Shown here: positions 33,494 to 43,228 of the stretch, one piece after another
Layout: every line of letters begins with the position of its first letter
Numbering within the stretch: position 1 is the first letter of the stretch
From: Mycobacterium sp.
GTDB lineage: Bacteria > Actinomycetota > Actinomycetes > Mycobacteriales > Mycobacteriaceae
Length of the DNA: 64,000 nucleotides
Assembly: GCA_003987775.1 (NCBI GenBank)
Contig: RXJD01000022.1
Location: 123,590-187,589 of the forward strand
Reading direction: 5' to 3'
Program-made: the position numbers and the translations under genes
The notes under the pieces: generated by a model
Database searches by the model: none
Seen by the model: only the letters and a program-made list of their open reading frames with translations
What the model was told of the DNA's origin: nothing

Positions 33494-35923
33494 ATGTCCG
33501 AGCGTCCCCCGGTAGCACTCACGCTGCTGAAGCTCGCGGGCTTCTGTCTGCTCGCCAGCGTGGTCGCCACCGCGCTCATGTTCCCGCTCGCCGGTGGCGT
33601 GGGGCTGATGTCCAACCGCGCCTCCGAGGTCGTCGCCAACGGCTCGGCTCAACTCCTGGAGGGACAGGTGCCGGCGGTGTCGACGATGGTCGACGCCAAA
33701 GGAAACACGATCGCGTGGCTGTACTCCCAGCGTCGTTTCGAGGTGCCGTCGGACAAGATCGCCAACACCATGAAGCTCGCGATCGTGTCGATCGAGGACA
33801 AGCGGTTCGCCGACCACAACGGTGTGGACTGGAAAGGCACGCTGACCGGCCTGGCCGGCTACGCGTCCGGGGATGTCGAAACCCGCGGCGGTTCGACCAT
33901 CGAGCAGCAGTACATCAAGAACTACCAACTTCTGGTGACGGCGCAGACCGACGCGGAGAAGCGCGCGGCCGTCGAAACCACCCCGGCGCGCAAGCTGCGC
34001 GAGATCCGCATGGCACTCACGCTGGACAAGACCTTCACCAAGCCGGAGATCCTCACCCGCTACCTGAACCTGGTGTCGTTCGGAAACAACTCATTCGGCA
34101 TCCAGGACGCCGCACAGACCTACTTCGGGGTCAACGCGATCGACCTGAACTGGCAGCAGGCGGCGCTGCTGGCCGGCATGGTGCAGTCGACCAGCGCGCT
34201 CAACCCGTACACCAACCCCGAAGGCGCACTGGCCCGGCGCAACCTGGTGCTGGACACCATGATCGAGAACATCCCCGCCGAGGCCGACGCCCTGCGCGCC
34301 GCCAAGACCCAGCCGCTCGGGATCCTGCCGCAGCCGAACGAATTGCCGCGCGGCTGCATCGCGGCCGGCGATCGCGCCTTCTTCTGCGACTACGTGCAGG
34401 AGTACCTCTCGCACGCGGGGATCAGTAAGGAACAGGTAGCCCGCGGTGGTTACCTGATCCGGACCACGCTGGATCCCGACGTCCAGATTCCGGTCAAGTC
34501 GGCCATCGACAGGTTCGCGCCCCCGACGCTCAGCGGCATCTCGAGCGTGATGAGCGTGATCCTGCCCGGCAAGACGTCGCACAAAGTGGTGGCGATGGCC
34601 AGCAACCGCAAGTACGGCCTGGACACCGAGGCCGGCGAGACGATGCGGCCACAGCCCTTCTCCCTGGTCGGCGACGGCGCCGGATCAATCTTCAAGATCT
34701 TCACGACGGCGGCCGCGCTGGACATGGGCATGGGCATCAACGCCCAGCTCGACGTCCCGGGCCGCTTCCAAGGCAAGGGGCTGGGCAGTGGTGGCGCCAA
34801 GGGCTGCCCGAAGGACACCTGGTGCGTGATCAACGCCGGTAACTACCGCGGCAGCATGAGCGTGACGGACGCGCTGGCCACCTCGCCCAACACCGCGTTC
34901 GCCAAGCTGATCTCGCAGGTCGGCGTGTCCCGGACGGTGGACATGGCCATCAAGCTCGGCCTGCGGTCCTACGCCAACCCCGGCACCGCGCGCGACTACA
35001 ACCCCGACAGCAACGAGAGCCTGGCCGACTTCGTCAAACGGCAGAACATCGGCTCGTTCACCCTCGGCCCCATCGAGGTCAACGCGCTGGAACTGTCGAA
35101 TGTCGCCGCCACGCTCTCCTCCGGCGGCATGTGGTGCCCGCCGAACCCGATCGACAAGCTCATCGACCGCAACGGCAACGAGGTCTCCGTCACCACCGAG
35201 ACCTGCGAGCAGGTGGTCCCCGAAGGACTGGCCAACACGCTCGCCAACGCCATGAGCAAGGACGCGGTGGGCAGCGGCACGGCGGCCGGTTCGGCCGGAG
35301 CGGCCGGCTGGAGCCTGCCGATGTCCGGCAAGACCGGCACCACCGAGGCGCACCGGTCTTCCGGCTTCGTCGGCTTCACCAACCGCTACGCGGCGGCCAA
35401 CTACATCTACGACGACTCGCCCTCGCCGACCGACCTGTGCTCGGCCCCGCTGCGGCATTGCGGCAGCGGTGATCTGTACGGCGGTAACGAGCCCGCGCGC
35501 ACCTGGTTCACCGCGCTACAGCCGATCGCCAACAACTTTGGCGAGGTGCACCTGCCGCCCACCGACCCGCGGTACATGGACGGTTCGCCGGCCGGGCGGG
35601 TGCCCAGCGTGGCCGGTCTGGACATCGACCAGGCACGTCAGCGCTTGCGGGACGCCGGTTTCCAGGTCGCCGACCAGCCCAACTCGGTCAACAGCAGCGC
35701 CAAGTATGGCGAGGTCGTCGGAACGTCGCCGACCGGCCAGACGATTCCCGGCTCGATCGTGACGATTCAGATCAGCAACGGCATCCCGCCGCCACCGCCG
35801 CCGCCGCCCGAGGGCGGGTTGCCGCCGGAGGTTGTCGGATCGCAGGTCGTCGAAATACCCGGCCTGCCCCCGATCACCATTCCGCTGCTGGCGCCTCCAC
35901 CGCCGGCACCGCCGCCCCCCTAG
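33494..35923 (+). CDS. ponA2: bifunctional class A penicillin-binding protein PonA2
   Basis: An 809-residue class A PBP. A membrane anchor (residues 10-36) precedes the glycosyltransferase domain (EDKRFADHNGVDW near 96, GGSTIEQQYIKN near 135). The transpeptidase domain has SIFK near residue 397, SPN near 460 and KTGTT near 613. A PASTA domain (residues 700-760) and a Pro-rich tail follow. It builds and cross-links peptidoglycan in the periplasm; in M. tuberculosis and M. smegmatis PonA2 (Rv3682) matters in stress and non-growing cells. It is divergent from whiB4. Confidence 0.95.
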   Translation: MSERPPVALTLLKLAGFCLLASVVATALMFPLAGGVGLMSNRASEVVANGSAQLLEGQVPAVSTMVDAKGNTIAWLYSQRRFEVPSDKIANTMKLAIVSIEDKRFADHNGVDWKGTLTGLAGYASGDVETRGGSTIEQQYIKNYQLLVTAQTDAEKRAAVETTPARKLREIRMALTLDKTFTKPEILTRYLNLVSFGNNSFGIQDAAQTYFGVNAIDLNWQQAALLAGMVQSTSALNPYTNPEGALARRNLVLDTMIENIPAEADALRAAKTQPLGILPQPNELPRGCIAAGDRAFFCDYVQEYLSHAGISKEQVARGGYLIRTTLDPDVQIPVKSAIDRFAPPTLSGISSVMSVILPGKTSHKVVAMASNRKYGLDTEAGETMRPQPFSLVGDGAGSIFKIFTTAAALDMGMGINAQLDVPGRFQGKGLGSGGAKGCPKDTWCVINAGNYRGSMSVTDALATSPNTAFAKLISQVGVSRTVDMAIKLGLRSYANPGTARDYNPDSNESLADFVKRQNIGSFTLGPIEVNALELSNVAATLSSGGMWCPPNPIDKLIDRNGNEVSVTTETCEQVVPEGLANTLANAMSKDAVGSGTAAGSAGAAGWSLPMSGKTGTTEAHRSSGFVGFTNRYAAANYIYDDSPSPTDLCSAPLRHCGSGDLYGGNEPARTWFTALQPIANNFGEVHLPPTDPRYMDGSPAGRVPSVAGLDIDQARQRLRDAGFQVADQPNSVNSSAKYGEVVGTSPTGQTIPGSIVTIQISNGIPPPPPPPPEGGLPPEVVGSQVVEIPGLPPITIPLLAPPPPAPPPP

Positions 35924-35968
35924 GCGCTGATCACGCGAAGAGCCGCGCGTCGAGTCGGTTCCCGGCAG

Positions 35969-35974
35969 TAAACT
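35969..35974 (+). promoter_or_regulatory. -10 box of leaderless promoter before the phosphoesterase gene
   Basis: TAAACT lies seven bases before ATG 35982 and sits in the centre of a GGCAG-taaa-CTGCC dyad. A repressor binding this dyad would cover the -10 box. Confidence 0.45.
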
Positions 35975-35981
35975 GCCTGGC

Positions 35982-36941
35982 ATGGCTGAGGTACTCCCTG
36001 TCGCGTTGAAGACCGGAGCCGCAGTGCTTGGCTCGGCGGTCGCCGGGATCGGCTACGCGGCGTTCGTCGAGCGCAATGCATTCGTACTGCGCGAGATCAC
36101 GATGCCGGTGCTGAGCCCGGGTTCGACCCCACTGCGGGTGCTGCACATCAGCGACCTGCACATGACACCGAACCAGCGGCGCAAGCAGGCCTGGCTGCGC
36201 GAGTTGGCCAGCTGGGAGCCCGACTTGGTGGTCAACACCGGCGACAACCTGGCCCACCCCAAGGCGGTGCCGGCGGTGGTGCAGGCCCTGGGCGACCTGC
36301 TGTCCCGTCCCGGGGTCTTCGTCTTCGGCAGCAACGACTACTTCGGGCCGCGCCTGAAGAACCCGATGAACTACCTGACCAACCCCGATCACCGGATCAA
36401 GGGCGAGCCGCTGCCCTGGCAGGACCTGCGTGCGGCGTTCACCGAACGGGGTTGGCTCGACCTCACCCACAATCGCCGCGAGTTCGAGGTCGCCGGTCTG
36501 CACGTCGCCGCCGCCGGCGTGGACGACCCGCACATCGACCGAGACCGCTACGAGACGATCGCCGGACCGGCCAGCCCCGCCGCCAATCTGCGGCTGGGGC
36601 TGGTGCACTCGCCGGAGCCGCGGGTGCTGGACCGCTTCGCCGCCGACGGGTACCAGCTGATCATGGCCGGCCACACCCACGGCGGACAGCTGTGCCTCCC
36701 GTTCTACGGCGCGCTGGTCACCAACTGCGGGCTGGACCGCTCCCGGGCCAAGGGCGCTTCCCAGTGGGGCTCTCACACCCGGCTGCACGTCTCCGCGGGT
36801 ATCGGCACCTCACCGTTCGCGCCGGTGCGGTTCTGCTGCCGGCCCGAGGCGACCCTGCTGACGCTGATCGCCACCCCGATGGGCGGCCGGGATTCGACCA
36901 GCAACCTGGGGCGCTCACAGCCAACCGTGTCCGTGCGTTGA
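35982..36941 (+). CDS. metallophosphoesterase (Rv3683)
   Basis: A 319-residue calcineurin-like phosphoesterase. Metal motifs are SDLHM near residue 58, NTGDN near 85, GSNDYF near 115 (the GNH[DE] position) and GHTHGG near 231. An N-terminal hydrophobic segment suggests membrane attachment, as in the YkuE-like group. Substrate unknown. Its stop overlaps the next start (TTGA). Confidence 0.9.
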   Translation: MAEVLPVALKTGAAVLGSAVAGIGYAAFVERNAFVLREITMPVLSPGSTPLRVLHISDLHMTPNQRRKQAWLRELASWEPDLVVNTGDNLAHPKAVPAVVQALGDLLSRPGVFVFGSNDYFGPRLKNPMNYLTNPDHRIKGEPLPWQDLRAAFTERGWLDLTHNRREFEVAGLHVAAAGVDDPHIDRDRYETIAGPASPAANLRLGLVHSPEPRVLDRFAADGYQLIMAGHTHGGQLCLPFYGALVTNCGLDRSRAKGASQWGSHTRLHVSAGIGTSPFAPVRFCCRPEATLLTLIATPMGGRDSTSNLGRSQPTVSVR

Positions 36942-38041
36942 CACAGACCCGCATCGCGGCCCGAAGTCTCTCCCGGACCTGGACCGACAATGCGATCCGG
37001 CTGATCGAGGCGGACGCCCGGCGCAGCGCCGACACCCATCTGCTGCGGTACCCGCTGCCGGCCGAATGGGGTTCCGGGGCCGGCGTCGAGCTCTACCTCA
37101 AGGACGAGACGACCCATATCACCGGAAGCCTCAAACACCGGCTCGCGCGCTCCCTCTTTCTCTACGCGCTGTGCAACGGCTGGATCGAGGAGGGCACGAC
37201 GGTGGTGGAGGCGTCCTCGGGTTCCACCGCGGTGTCGGAGGCCTATTTCGCGGCGATGCTGGGTTTGCCGTTCGTCGCGGTGATGCCGGCGGCGACCAGC
37301 GCGAGCAAGATCGCATTGATCGAATCACAAGGCGGCCGTTGCCATTTCGTGGAGAAGTCGAGCGAGGTCTACGCCGAGGCCGCCCGTGTCGCCGCGGAGA
37401 CCGGCGGCCACTATCTGGACCAGTTCACCAACGCCGAGCGTGCCACCGACTGGCGCGGCAACAACAACATCGCCGAGTCGATCTACCTGCAGATGACCTT
37501 GGAGTCCCACCCGATACCCGCCTGGATCGTGGTGGGGGCCGGCACCGGTGGCACCAGCGCAACGATCGGCCGCTACATCCGCTATCGGCGGCACGCGACG
37601 CAGTTGTGCGTTGTCGACCCGGAGCATTCCGCGTTCTTCCCGGCCTACGTCGACAACCGGGCCGACGTGGTGACCGGCGCGTCCTCGCGGATCGAGGGCA
37701 TCGGCCGGCCGCGGGTGGAACCGTCATTTCTGCCGTCCTTGGTGGACAGGATGGTCTCGGTGCCCGATGCGGCTTCGATCGCGGCCGCCCGCCACGTCAG
37801 CGCGGTCCTCGGCCGACGGGTGGGCCCGTCGACGGGCACCAACCTCTGGGGTGCCTTCGGCCTGCTGGCCGAGATGGTCGCCGAGGGCCGCCACGGTTCG
37901 GTGGTCACACTGCTGGCCGACAGCGGTGATCGCTATGCCGACACCTATTTCGACGACGAATGGGTGGCCGCCCAGGGGCTGGACCCCCGTGGTGCCGCCC
38001 GGGCGCTAGCCGAATTTGAACGCTCCTGCCGCTGGGACTGA
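36938..38041 (+). CDS. PLP-dependent cysteine synthase-like protein (Rv3684)
   Basis: A 367-residue fold-type II PLP enzyme. The PLP lysine lies in TGSLKHRLA near residue 62, followed by [10 protein letters not shown] (substrate loop) and [10 protein letters not shown] (phosphate loop). The family resembles cysteine synthase but lacks an assigned reaction; Rv3684 is annotated as a probable lyase. TTG 36938 overlaps the previous stop, which supports this start over the long upstream frame. Confidence 0.88.
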   Translation: MTQTRIAARSLSRTWTDNAIRLIEADARRSADTHLLRYPLPAEWGSGAGVELYLKDETTHITGSLKHRLARSLFLYALCNGWIEEGTTVVEASSGSTAVSEAYFAAMLGLPFVAVMPAATSASKIALIESQGGRCHFVEKSSEVYAEAARVAAETGGHYLDQFTNAERATDWRGNNNIAESIYLQMTLESHPIPAWIVVGAGTGGTSATIGRYIRYRRHATQLCVVDPEHSAFFPAYVDNRADVVTGASSRIEGIGRPRVEPSFLPSLVDRMVSVPDAASIAAARHVSAVLGRRVGPSTGTNLWGAFGLLAEMVAEGRHGSVVTLLADSGDRYADTYFDDEWVAAQGLDPRGAARALAEFERSCRWD

Positions 38042-38102
38042 CCCGCCGACCTGCCGTTTGGGAGGTGACTGGTCCGGTGCGATAGGCTGTCGAGGCTTCA
38101 AG

Positions 38103-38176
<74 letters not shown>

Positions 38177-38268
38177 CTCATGTTCTACCGACCAAAAATG
38201 CGTCGGACCGAAACCGCGTTTCCGCAGTTCCGGTCCGACGCAACTAGCTCAGGGCGCAGGCGAGTGCG

Positions 38269-38424
38269 CTAGAACCAGACTCTTCGGCCTCCGACCGGGC
38301 GCCCAACCGCACCCAGAATCCACAGAATCACACCGACGAGCACGAGAATGCCGCCGATTGTGTAGAGAATTGGGATGCCGGCGAAATAGCCGATCAGCAG
38401 CAAAATAATTCCCAGGATAATCAC
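38269..38424 (-). CDS. small membrane protein (DUF6131-like)
   Basis: A 51-residue protein made of two hydrophobic helices (ILGIILLLIGYFAGI and IGGILVLVGVILWILG) and a basic RRVWF-type end. GTG 38424 follows AGAAGGGG, which supports this start over the longer frame. Tiny two-helix membrane proteins like this are common in mycobacteria and have no known role. Confidence 0.75.
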   Translation of the reverse strand: MIILGIILLLIGYFAGIPILYTIGGILVLVGVILWILGAVGRPVGGRRVWF

Positions 38425-38519
38425 GTCGCGCCCCTTCTGTTGAACGCTGTCTAATTGGCAGATCCAACCTCCGTGTACCCCGCGAATTGTGGGTCCAATC
38501 ACATCGCTCTGTCACAGAT

Positions 38520-38768
38520 CTACATCGAAGATCCGTGCAGCACCGCCACTGCCACTACCACCCAGGTCGCCGATATCACCAGCGCCGCGATAGCCTCGCG
38601 CCTGCCCTGTGGGAGGGTTTCAGGCTGCAACAACGCCGCGATCGCGCAGAAGACACCCAGCAGCACCGCTCCGACGATGCTGAATACCAAGGCCGCCGAG
38701 GCGTAACCGCTGGTGGCCGGTTCCGGCGCCGCACCCACAACCGCCTTCCTCGAAAAGTTGGTCGTCAT
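38520..38768 (-). CDS. small two-helix membrane protein (DUF4190-like)
   Basis: An 82-residue protein with a polar N-terminus and two membrane helices (SAALVFSIVGAVLLGVFCAIAALL and AIAALVISATWVVVAVAVL). The pattern resembles DUF4190 proteins. Function unknown. It is monocistronic between the DUF6131-like and P450 genes. Confidence 0.65.
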   Translation of the reverse strand: MTTNFSRKAVVGAAPEPATSGYASAALVFSIVGAVLLGVFCAIAALLQPETLPQGRREAIAALVISATWVVVAVAVLHGSSM

Positions 38769-38801
38769 GGCAGCACCATGGCACCCGGCCCTGGACGGGT
38801 T

Positions 38802-40124
38802 CTAAACGAATTCTTGGAGCGGCCGGAATCGCACGCTCGTGCCGCGGCGCGGCGCGAGCATGATGGACCGGCGCACCGCCTGCTCGGGCCGGGAATCCAC
38901 GGAAATGAATTCACCTTCACGCAGCAATACGTGCAGCACCGTAATCAGCTCCCGCATCGAGAATGCGGCGCCCAGGCAGCGTTTCACCCCGCCACCGAAC
39001 GGCAGCCAGGCATACGTCTGAGGCCGGACACCCAGGAACCGCTCCGGCCGGAATTCCCGTGGCGACTCGTAGACGGCCGGATCCCTGTTGATCGCGACGA
39101 TGTGGACGACGATCCGGGTCCCCGCCGCGACCTCGTAGCCGCCCAACCGAAAGGGTTGCGCCGCCACCCGGGAGGTCAGCGGGGCGGGCGGGCGTACCCG
39201 CAGCGCCTCATCGATCACCGCCGTCGTGTACTCCTCTCCGCCGGCCGTCGCCTCGTCCCGCACCCGCCGCAGGGCATCGGGATGATGCAGCAACAGGTCG
39301 AACACCCATGCCAGGGTGGTTGCGGTGGTTTCGTGGCCGGCCAGCATCAAGGTAATCAGGTCATCTCGAATCTCGCTGTCCGACAGCCCGTCGTCGGATT
39401 GAGCGCACATCAACAACGACAGGATGTCGCGGCGGGTGGCCAGCCCGGGGTCGTTGCGGCGCTCGGCGATGAGCCGCATGACCACGTCGTCGATCTCGCG
39501 ATTGGCCCGCGCCCGCGCCGGCCACACCCGCAACGTGCCGAGCCCGCGCAGCGCGTAGCGCACGGTCAACTGCTCTGATACCCCGAGGTTCAGCAGGTGT
39601 TCGAAGGGCCGCCCCAGCCGCCGGACTTCTTCCGGCTCCTCGACGCCGAAGATGATTCGGACGATCACATCGAGCATCAGCGCCCGCGCGGCCTGCAGCA
39701 TCTCGAAAGGGCGATCGACGGGCCACGCGCGCATGGCCCCCCGTGTCGACGCTTCGATCACCGGCACGTAGGAGTTGAGCGCGGCGCCGTGCAGCGGTGG
39801 TGTCAACATCCGGCGCCGCCGCAGGTGCTCCGGTTCCTCCTGGACGAACATGGACCCGGATCCGTAGATGGCCGCCGCAGGTCCCACCCCTTCGCCCCCC
39901 AGCAGCACATCCGTCGGCGCGGTGAAAACTTCTTTGGCCAGCGCCGCATTGGACACAATCGCAACGTCACCCAGGCTGAGGATCGGCATGGTCATGATGG
40001 GGCCGTACCGGCGGATCAGCCGCATCATCCGGCGTTCGCCGCCTATCAGGTAGGCCAGTGCGTACGCCGCGGCGAAGGCGCTACGGAACCCGCGCGGAGC
40101 GGGCAGTCCGGGTGGAGGGCTCAC
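38802..40124 (-). CDS. cytochrome P450 (CYP137-like, Rv3685c)
   Basis: A 440-residue P450. The I-helix motif AGHETTAT is near residue 245, ExxR (EALR) near 303, and the haem-binding loop FGGGVKRCLG near 385 with the thiolate Cys. Membrane anchor absent, so it is soluble and needs separate redox partners. GTG 40124 follows AGGAGGAC. Substrate unknown. Located as Rv3685c (cyp137) relative to tRNA-Pro. Confidence 0.9.
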   Translation of the reverse strand: MSPPPGLPAPRGFRSAFAAAYALAYLIGGERRMMRLIRRYGPIMTMPILSLGDVAIVSNAALAKEVFTAPTDVLLGGEGVGPAAAIYGSGSMFVQEEPEHLRRRRMLTPPLHGAALNSYVPVIEASTRGAMRAWPVDRPFEMLQAARALMLDVIVRIIFGVEEPEEVRRLGRPFEHLLNLGVSEQLTVRYALRGLGTLRVWPARARANREIDDVVMRLIAERRNDPGLATRRDILSLLMCAQSDDGLSDSEIRDDLITLMLAGHETTATTLAWVFDLLLHHPDALRRVRDEATAGGEEYTTAVIDEALRVRPPAPLTSRVAAQPFRLGGYEVAAGTRIVVHIVAINRDPAVYESPREFRPERFLGVRPQTYAWLPFGGGVKRCLGAAFSMRELITVLHVLLREGEFISVDSRPEQAVRRSIMLAPRRGTSVRFRPLQEFV

Positions 40125-40152
40125 ACGCAGGGATTGTCCTCCTACGCGGGAG

Positions 40153-40452
40153 TCACGCGCAGTCGGCGCAGATCTGCCGTCCGCCACTGGTGTCGCGCAA
40201 TCGGTTGCGGTGCTGCACCAGGAAGCAACTCGAGCAGGTGAATTCGTCGGCGCGCTGCGGGATCACCACGACCGAGAGTTCTTCGCTGGAGAGGTCCGCA
40301 CCCGGCAACTCGAAGAAGAGCGACTCGTTCGGGTCGTCGTCGACCACAGTCGTGGCCAGCTTCGGCATGGGTCCCAGCTCACGCAGTGTGGATCGATCCG
40401 CGGCGTCGGTATCGGTCACGCGGCGGGCGTCATAGTCGCTGACGGTAGTCAT
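40153..40452 (-). CDS. DUF4193 zinc-ribbon protein
   Basis: A 99-residue acidic protein with a C-terminal zinc ribbon (CSSC and, 20 residues later, CADC). This is the DUF4193 layout common in actinobacteria, where the N-terminus is acidic and the C-terminus binds zinc. GGAAGGAA precedes ATG 40452. Function unknown; ends 28 bases before the P450 gene start. Confidence 0.85.
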   Translation of the reverse strand: MTTVSDYDARRVTDTDAADRSTLRELGPMPKLATTVVDDDPNESLFFELPGADLSSEELSVVVIPQRADEFTCSSCFLVQHRNRLRDTSGGRQICADCA

Positions 40453-40588
40453 GGCAGTTCCTTCCTGCGGAGGGCCGGGCCGGCCACCACATGGTCGCCC
40501 GTTGGCACAGGCAGTACCCCATTCCGCAGCCGCCCACACCCCTTCGGCGGGAGGAAATCTCAGATGTGCTATCGCGCGCCCGCGGGTG

Positions 40589-40906
40589 TCAGCGAGCGGT
40601 GAGTTGCAACGTCGGCCAACTGCCCGGGTACAGCACGGCCTGCTGGGCAAGCGCGCGTTGACGACGCATGTCGGCACGCTGGGTGCGCGCCACCCAGGCC
40701 AGGCCGAGCCAGGGCGACATGATGGCCAGTACAAGTGCCACTCCGGCCAGCAACTCGTGTCCCGATGCCATTGCGACCAGCCCGATGACCAGACCGACCG
40801 CCCAGGTGGCTGCAGCTACCAAACCGGGCACGCTCACGGCGCGCTCACCCGAGTCGCTGGTCGTGGCCGGCCCGTGGACGAGCGGGTCTGTCCCGATGTA
40901 AACCAT
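40589..40906 (-). CDS. small membrane protein (Rv3686c-like position)
   Basis: A 105-residue protein with two membrane helices (LVAAATWAVGLVIGLVAMASG and AGVALVLAIMSPWLGLAWV) and a basic C-terminus. ATG 40906 is preceded by GGGAG; TATAGT near 40946 may be its -10 box. The position and size fit Rv3686c, but I cannot confirm identity from sequence alone. Function unknown. Confidence 0.65.
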   Translation of the reverse strand: MVYIGTDPLVHGPATTSDSGERAVSVPGLVAAATWAVGLVIGLVAMASGHELLAGVALVLAIMSPWLGLAWVARTQRADMRRQRALAQQAVLYPGSWPTLQLTAR

Positions 40907-41048
40907 GCTCACTCCCAGAGACGTAGGAAACCTCATTACGGTTACTATATCCCAGGGACACAGTTGCCGCACTCGCCAATTTTGGTGGCGGCTCCCCAGG
41001 ATTACGCATCATCCTGTTGAGTTCCCGGAGAGCGGGTACAAGTCGACT

Positions 41049-41588
41049 GTGAGTGATACCGCGGTGCTGATCATCGATATGTTCAACGACTACGACCACC
41101 CCGATGCCGAACAACTGGCCGACAACGTTGCCGGCATCATGGATCCCCTGGTCGGGCTGGTGAACGACGCTCGCGACAACGACGGCGTCGACCTCATCTA
41201 CGTCAACGACAACCACGGCAACTTCACTGCCGACCGCCGCTCGATCATCTCCGCCGCGCTCGACGGCAAGCGGCCCGAACTGGTCAAACCGCTGGTGCCG
41301 CCGGAGGACACCTACGTCATCACCAAGGTCCGCCACAGCGTCTTCTACTCGACGGCGCTGGATTACCTGCTGGACCGCTTGAAGAGCCGGCGTCTGGTGC
41401 TGGCCGGCCAGGTCACCGAACAGTGCATCCTCTACAGCGCACTGGACGGCTATCTGCGCCACTACGAGGTGGTGGTGCCGCCTGATGCGGTGGCCCACAT
41501 CGACGAGGAACTCGGTTCGGCCGCGCTGAAGATGATGGAGCGCAACATGAGCGCGGAGCTGGTGGACGCTGCGCACTGCCTGTCCTAG
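41049..41588 (+). CDS. isochorismatase-family cysteine hydrolase
   Basis: A 179-residue hydrolase. The triad positions are Asp in LIIDMFN (residue 10), Lys in ITKVRHS and Cys in VTEQCI near residue 122. The family includes nicotinamidases and amidohydrolases; the substrate cannot be told. GTG 41049 is chosen because the coding signal begins with DTAVLIID; a longer frame to 40905 has no support. It is divergent from the previous small gene and marks the left edge of an accessory region. Confidence 0.85.
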   Translation: MSDTAVLIIDMFNDYDHPDAEQLADNVAGIMDPLVGLVNDARDNDGVDLIYVNDNHGNFTADRRSIISAALDGKRPELVKPLVPPEDTYVITKVRHSVFYSTALDYLLDRLKSRRLVLAGQVTEQCILYSALDGYLRHYEVVVPPDAVAHIDEELGSAALKMMERNMSAELVDAAHCLS

Positions 41589-41632
41589 CGCGAGCCCAGA
41601 CCCCACACACCCAAGACCTGAAGGAGGTCGCG

Positions 41633-41800
41633 ATGACCGGTGGCAAAGAGAAGAGCGAAGAAGACGTACAGGGCGACGAGCACGTCGCCAACTCACGCGA
41701 GGGACGCGACCAGGACGGCGACTACGTGGGACGCACGGCCGCCGACGACGATTTCGACGCCGGTATGACCGGCGCGGAGGCGCGCAGCCAGCAGGAGTGA
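41633..41800 (+). CDS. tiny acidic hydrophilic protein
   Basis: A 55-residue protein rich in Asp, Glu, Gly and Gln with no hydrophobic core, starting at ATG 41633 after an excellent AAGGAGG ribosome site. Low complexity suggests intrinsic disorder, like small stress-linked hydrophilins, but no family is recognised. It follows the isochorismatase gene by 44 bases and could be co-transcribed. Confidence 0.7.
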   Translation: MTGGKEKSEEDVQGDEHVANSREGRDQDGDYVGRTAADDDFDAGMTGAEARSQQE

Positions 41801-41834
41801 CGCAGCGGGCGGTGACTCAGCGGGCAGGAGTGAC

Positions 41835-42596
41835 TCAGCGGTGCAGGTCCGCCACCAGCGGGCGGTGATCTGAAATCGGCATCAGCTCCGCGACCGTCGC
41901 GCCGGCACGCAGTTCCCTGTCGTCGGTCACGATGTGATCGAGCTGCCGGGTCGGCGCGTCGGCCGGAAACGTCGCCGCCGACGCCAGTGGCCGCATCCCG
42001 GTCCAGCGGTGGACGGGAGCGGGCGGGAGGTTGAGGTCGCCGACCAGCAGCCGCGGCCCCGGCAGTCCCCGCAGGTCCCGCATCAGGCGCCGCAGCTGAC
42101 GCACATTCCACGCCGGCACGAAGGACAGGTGGGTGTTAGCCACCGTCATCAGCCCCAGCGGAGTCTGCAGTCGCGCGATCACAGCAGCCCGGGGCTCCTC
42201 GTCGACGATCATCACCTTGTTGGGGCCAGGCAGATACATCGGGAAGCGCATCGGAATCCGGGGTAACCGCACCACCTGCCAGCTGGTCACCGGGAAGCGG
42301 GACAGTAATGCAATCCCATAGGCCGCGGTCCCCGGTTGTTCGCGTCCGGTAGCCGCCATCCAGGTCGCCCCCGGCGTTCCCGAGATGGCGGCGACGAACC
42401 GGTGCTCCACGGCACCCATCGCCTCGGCCGCGGCCGCGGTCAGATCGGCCCGACCGGACCGCGGCTGGTCGAAGTCGACTTCCTGCAGGGCGAGCACGTC
42501 CGGATCGAGGCGTCGCACGCAGTCCCGTAGCCGTTGCGGGTCGACGCCGTCGCCGACGGTGCGGCCGTGCAGGATGTTGAAGGTCGCTATCCGCAT
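41835..42596 (-). CDS. endonuclease/exonuclease/phosphatase family protein
   Basis: A 253-residue protein with the EEP fold. MRIATFNILHG opens the domain, LALQEVDFDQ supplies a metal-binding Glu, and NTHLSF, LVGDLNLPP and a C-terminal SDHRPLVADL give the Asn/His/Asp pattern. This fold hydrolyses phosphodiesters in nucleic acids, inositides or lipids. It is the last gene of the five-gene operon and overlaps the methyltransferase gene by ten bases. In this context a phosphodiesterase acting on a lipid or sugar phosphate is as likely as a nuclease. Confidence 0.85.
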   Translation of the reverse strand: MRIATFNILHGRTVGDGVDPQRLRDCVRRLDPDVLALQEVDFDQPRSGRADLTAAAAEAMGAVEHRFVAAISGTPGATWMAATGREQPGTAAYGIALLSRFPVTSWQVVRLPRIPMRFPMYLPGPNKVMIVDEEPRAAVIARLQTPLGLMTVANTHLSFVPAWNVRQLRRLMRDLRGLPGPRLLVGDLNLPPAPVHRWTGMRPLASAATFPADAPTRQLDHIVTDDRELRAGATVAELMPISDHRPLVADLHR

Positions 42597-43228
42597 GTTC
42601 GCTCCCGCGCGCCGGGAACGTTCTCCCGCGCCGCCACTGAGCGACCGTCGGCGGTGTCGAAGACATCGATCACGACGTCGTCGTCGCAATATCGCCCCAG
42701 TGGTGTCAGCCCGGGCGTGGCCGCAATGACGGCGTGCGCCGCATCGCCGGTGAGCAGATAATCATCCACCGGGTGCCGCCAGTGGGCGGCGACGACAGTC
42801 GCGCCGCGCACCAATCGCGGACACTCCCGTCGCAGCACCTCCGCGAGGGTTTCCGCCGCGAGGTAGTAGGCGATCTCGCTGAGCACCAACAGGTCGAACG
42901 GGCCGCCCGCCCACGGCTCGTCCAGGGATCCACGCGAGAGCGTCACGCGGTCGCGGCAGCCGCTATCCCGCAGCCGGGCGTCGGCGGTGCGAATGGCCGC
43001 GTCGGCCACGTCGACGGCGGTGACGTGGTCACAGCGCGCCGCCAACTGCCCGGTCAACGTCCCGATCGAGCAGCCCGGCTCGAACGCGTGCCGATATCTC
43101 GGTCTGGGCAGCAGTGCCAGCGTGATGGCGTACTTGCGCTCCTCATACCAGCGCGTCGACAACTCCCAGGGATCGTGTGCGCCGGCGTACATCCGGTCGA
43201 AGTACGCGTCGGGCAGCCGCGTGGTCAC
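42587..43228 (-). CDS. SAM-dependent methyltransferase (NodS-like)
   Basis: A 213-residue class I methyltransferase. The SAM-binding motif I is FEPGCSIGTLTGQLA near residue 45, and the segment AYFDRMYAGAHDPWELSTRWYEERKY at the N-terminus is typical of the NodS-like family, which N-methylates deacetylated aminosugars in rhizobial Nod factors. That role fits well beside a PIG-L deacetylase. GTG 43228 overlaps the deacetylase stop (GTGA). In related genomes the two activities are sometimes annotated as one bifunctional protein. Confidence 0.85.
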   Translation of the reverse strand: MTTRLPDAYFDRMYAGAHDPWELSTRWYEERKYAITLALLPRPRYRHAFEPGCSIGTLTGQLAARCDHVTAVDVADAAIRTADARLRDSGCRDRVTLSRGSLDEPWAGGPFDLLVLSEIAYYLAAETLAEVLRRECPRLVRGATVVAAHWRHPVDDYLLTGDAAHAVIAATPGLTPLGRYCDDDVVIDVFDTADGRSVAARENVPGARERTCG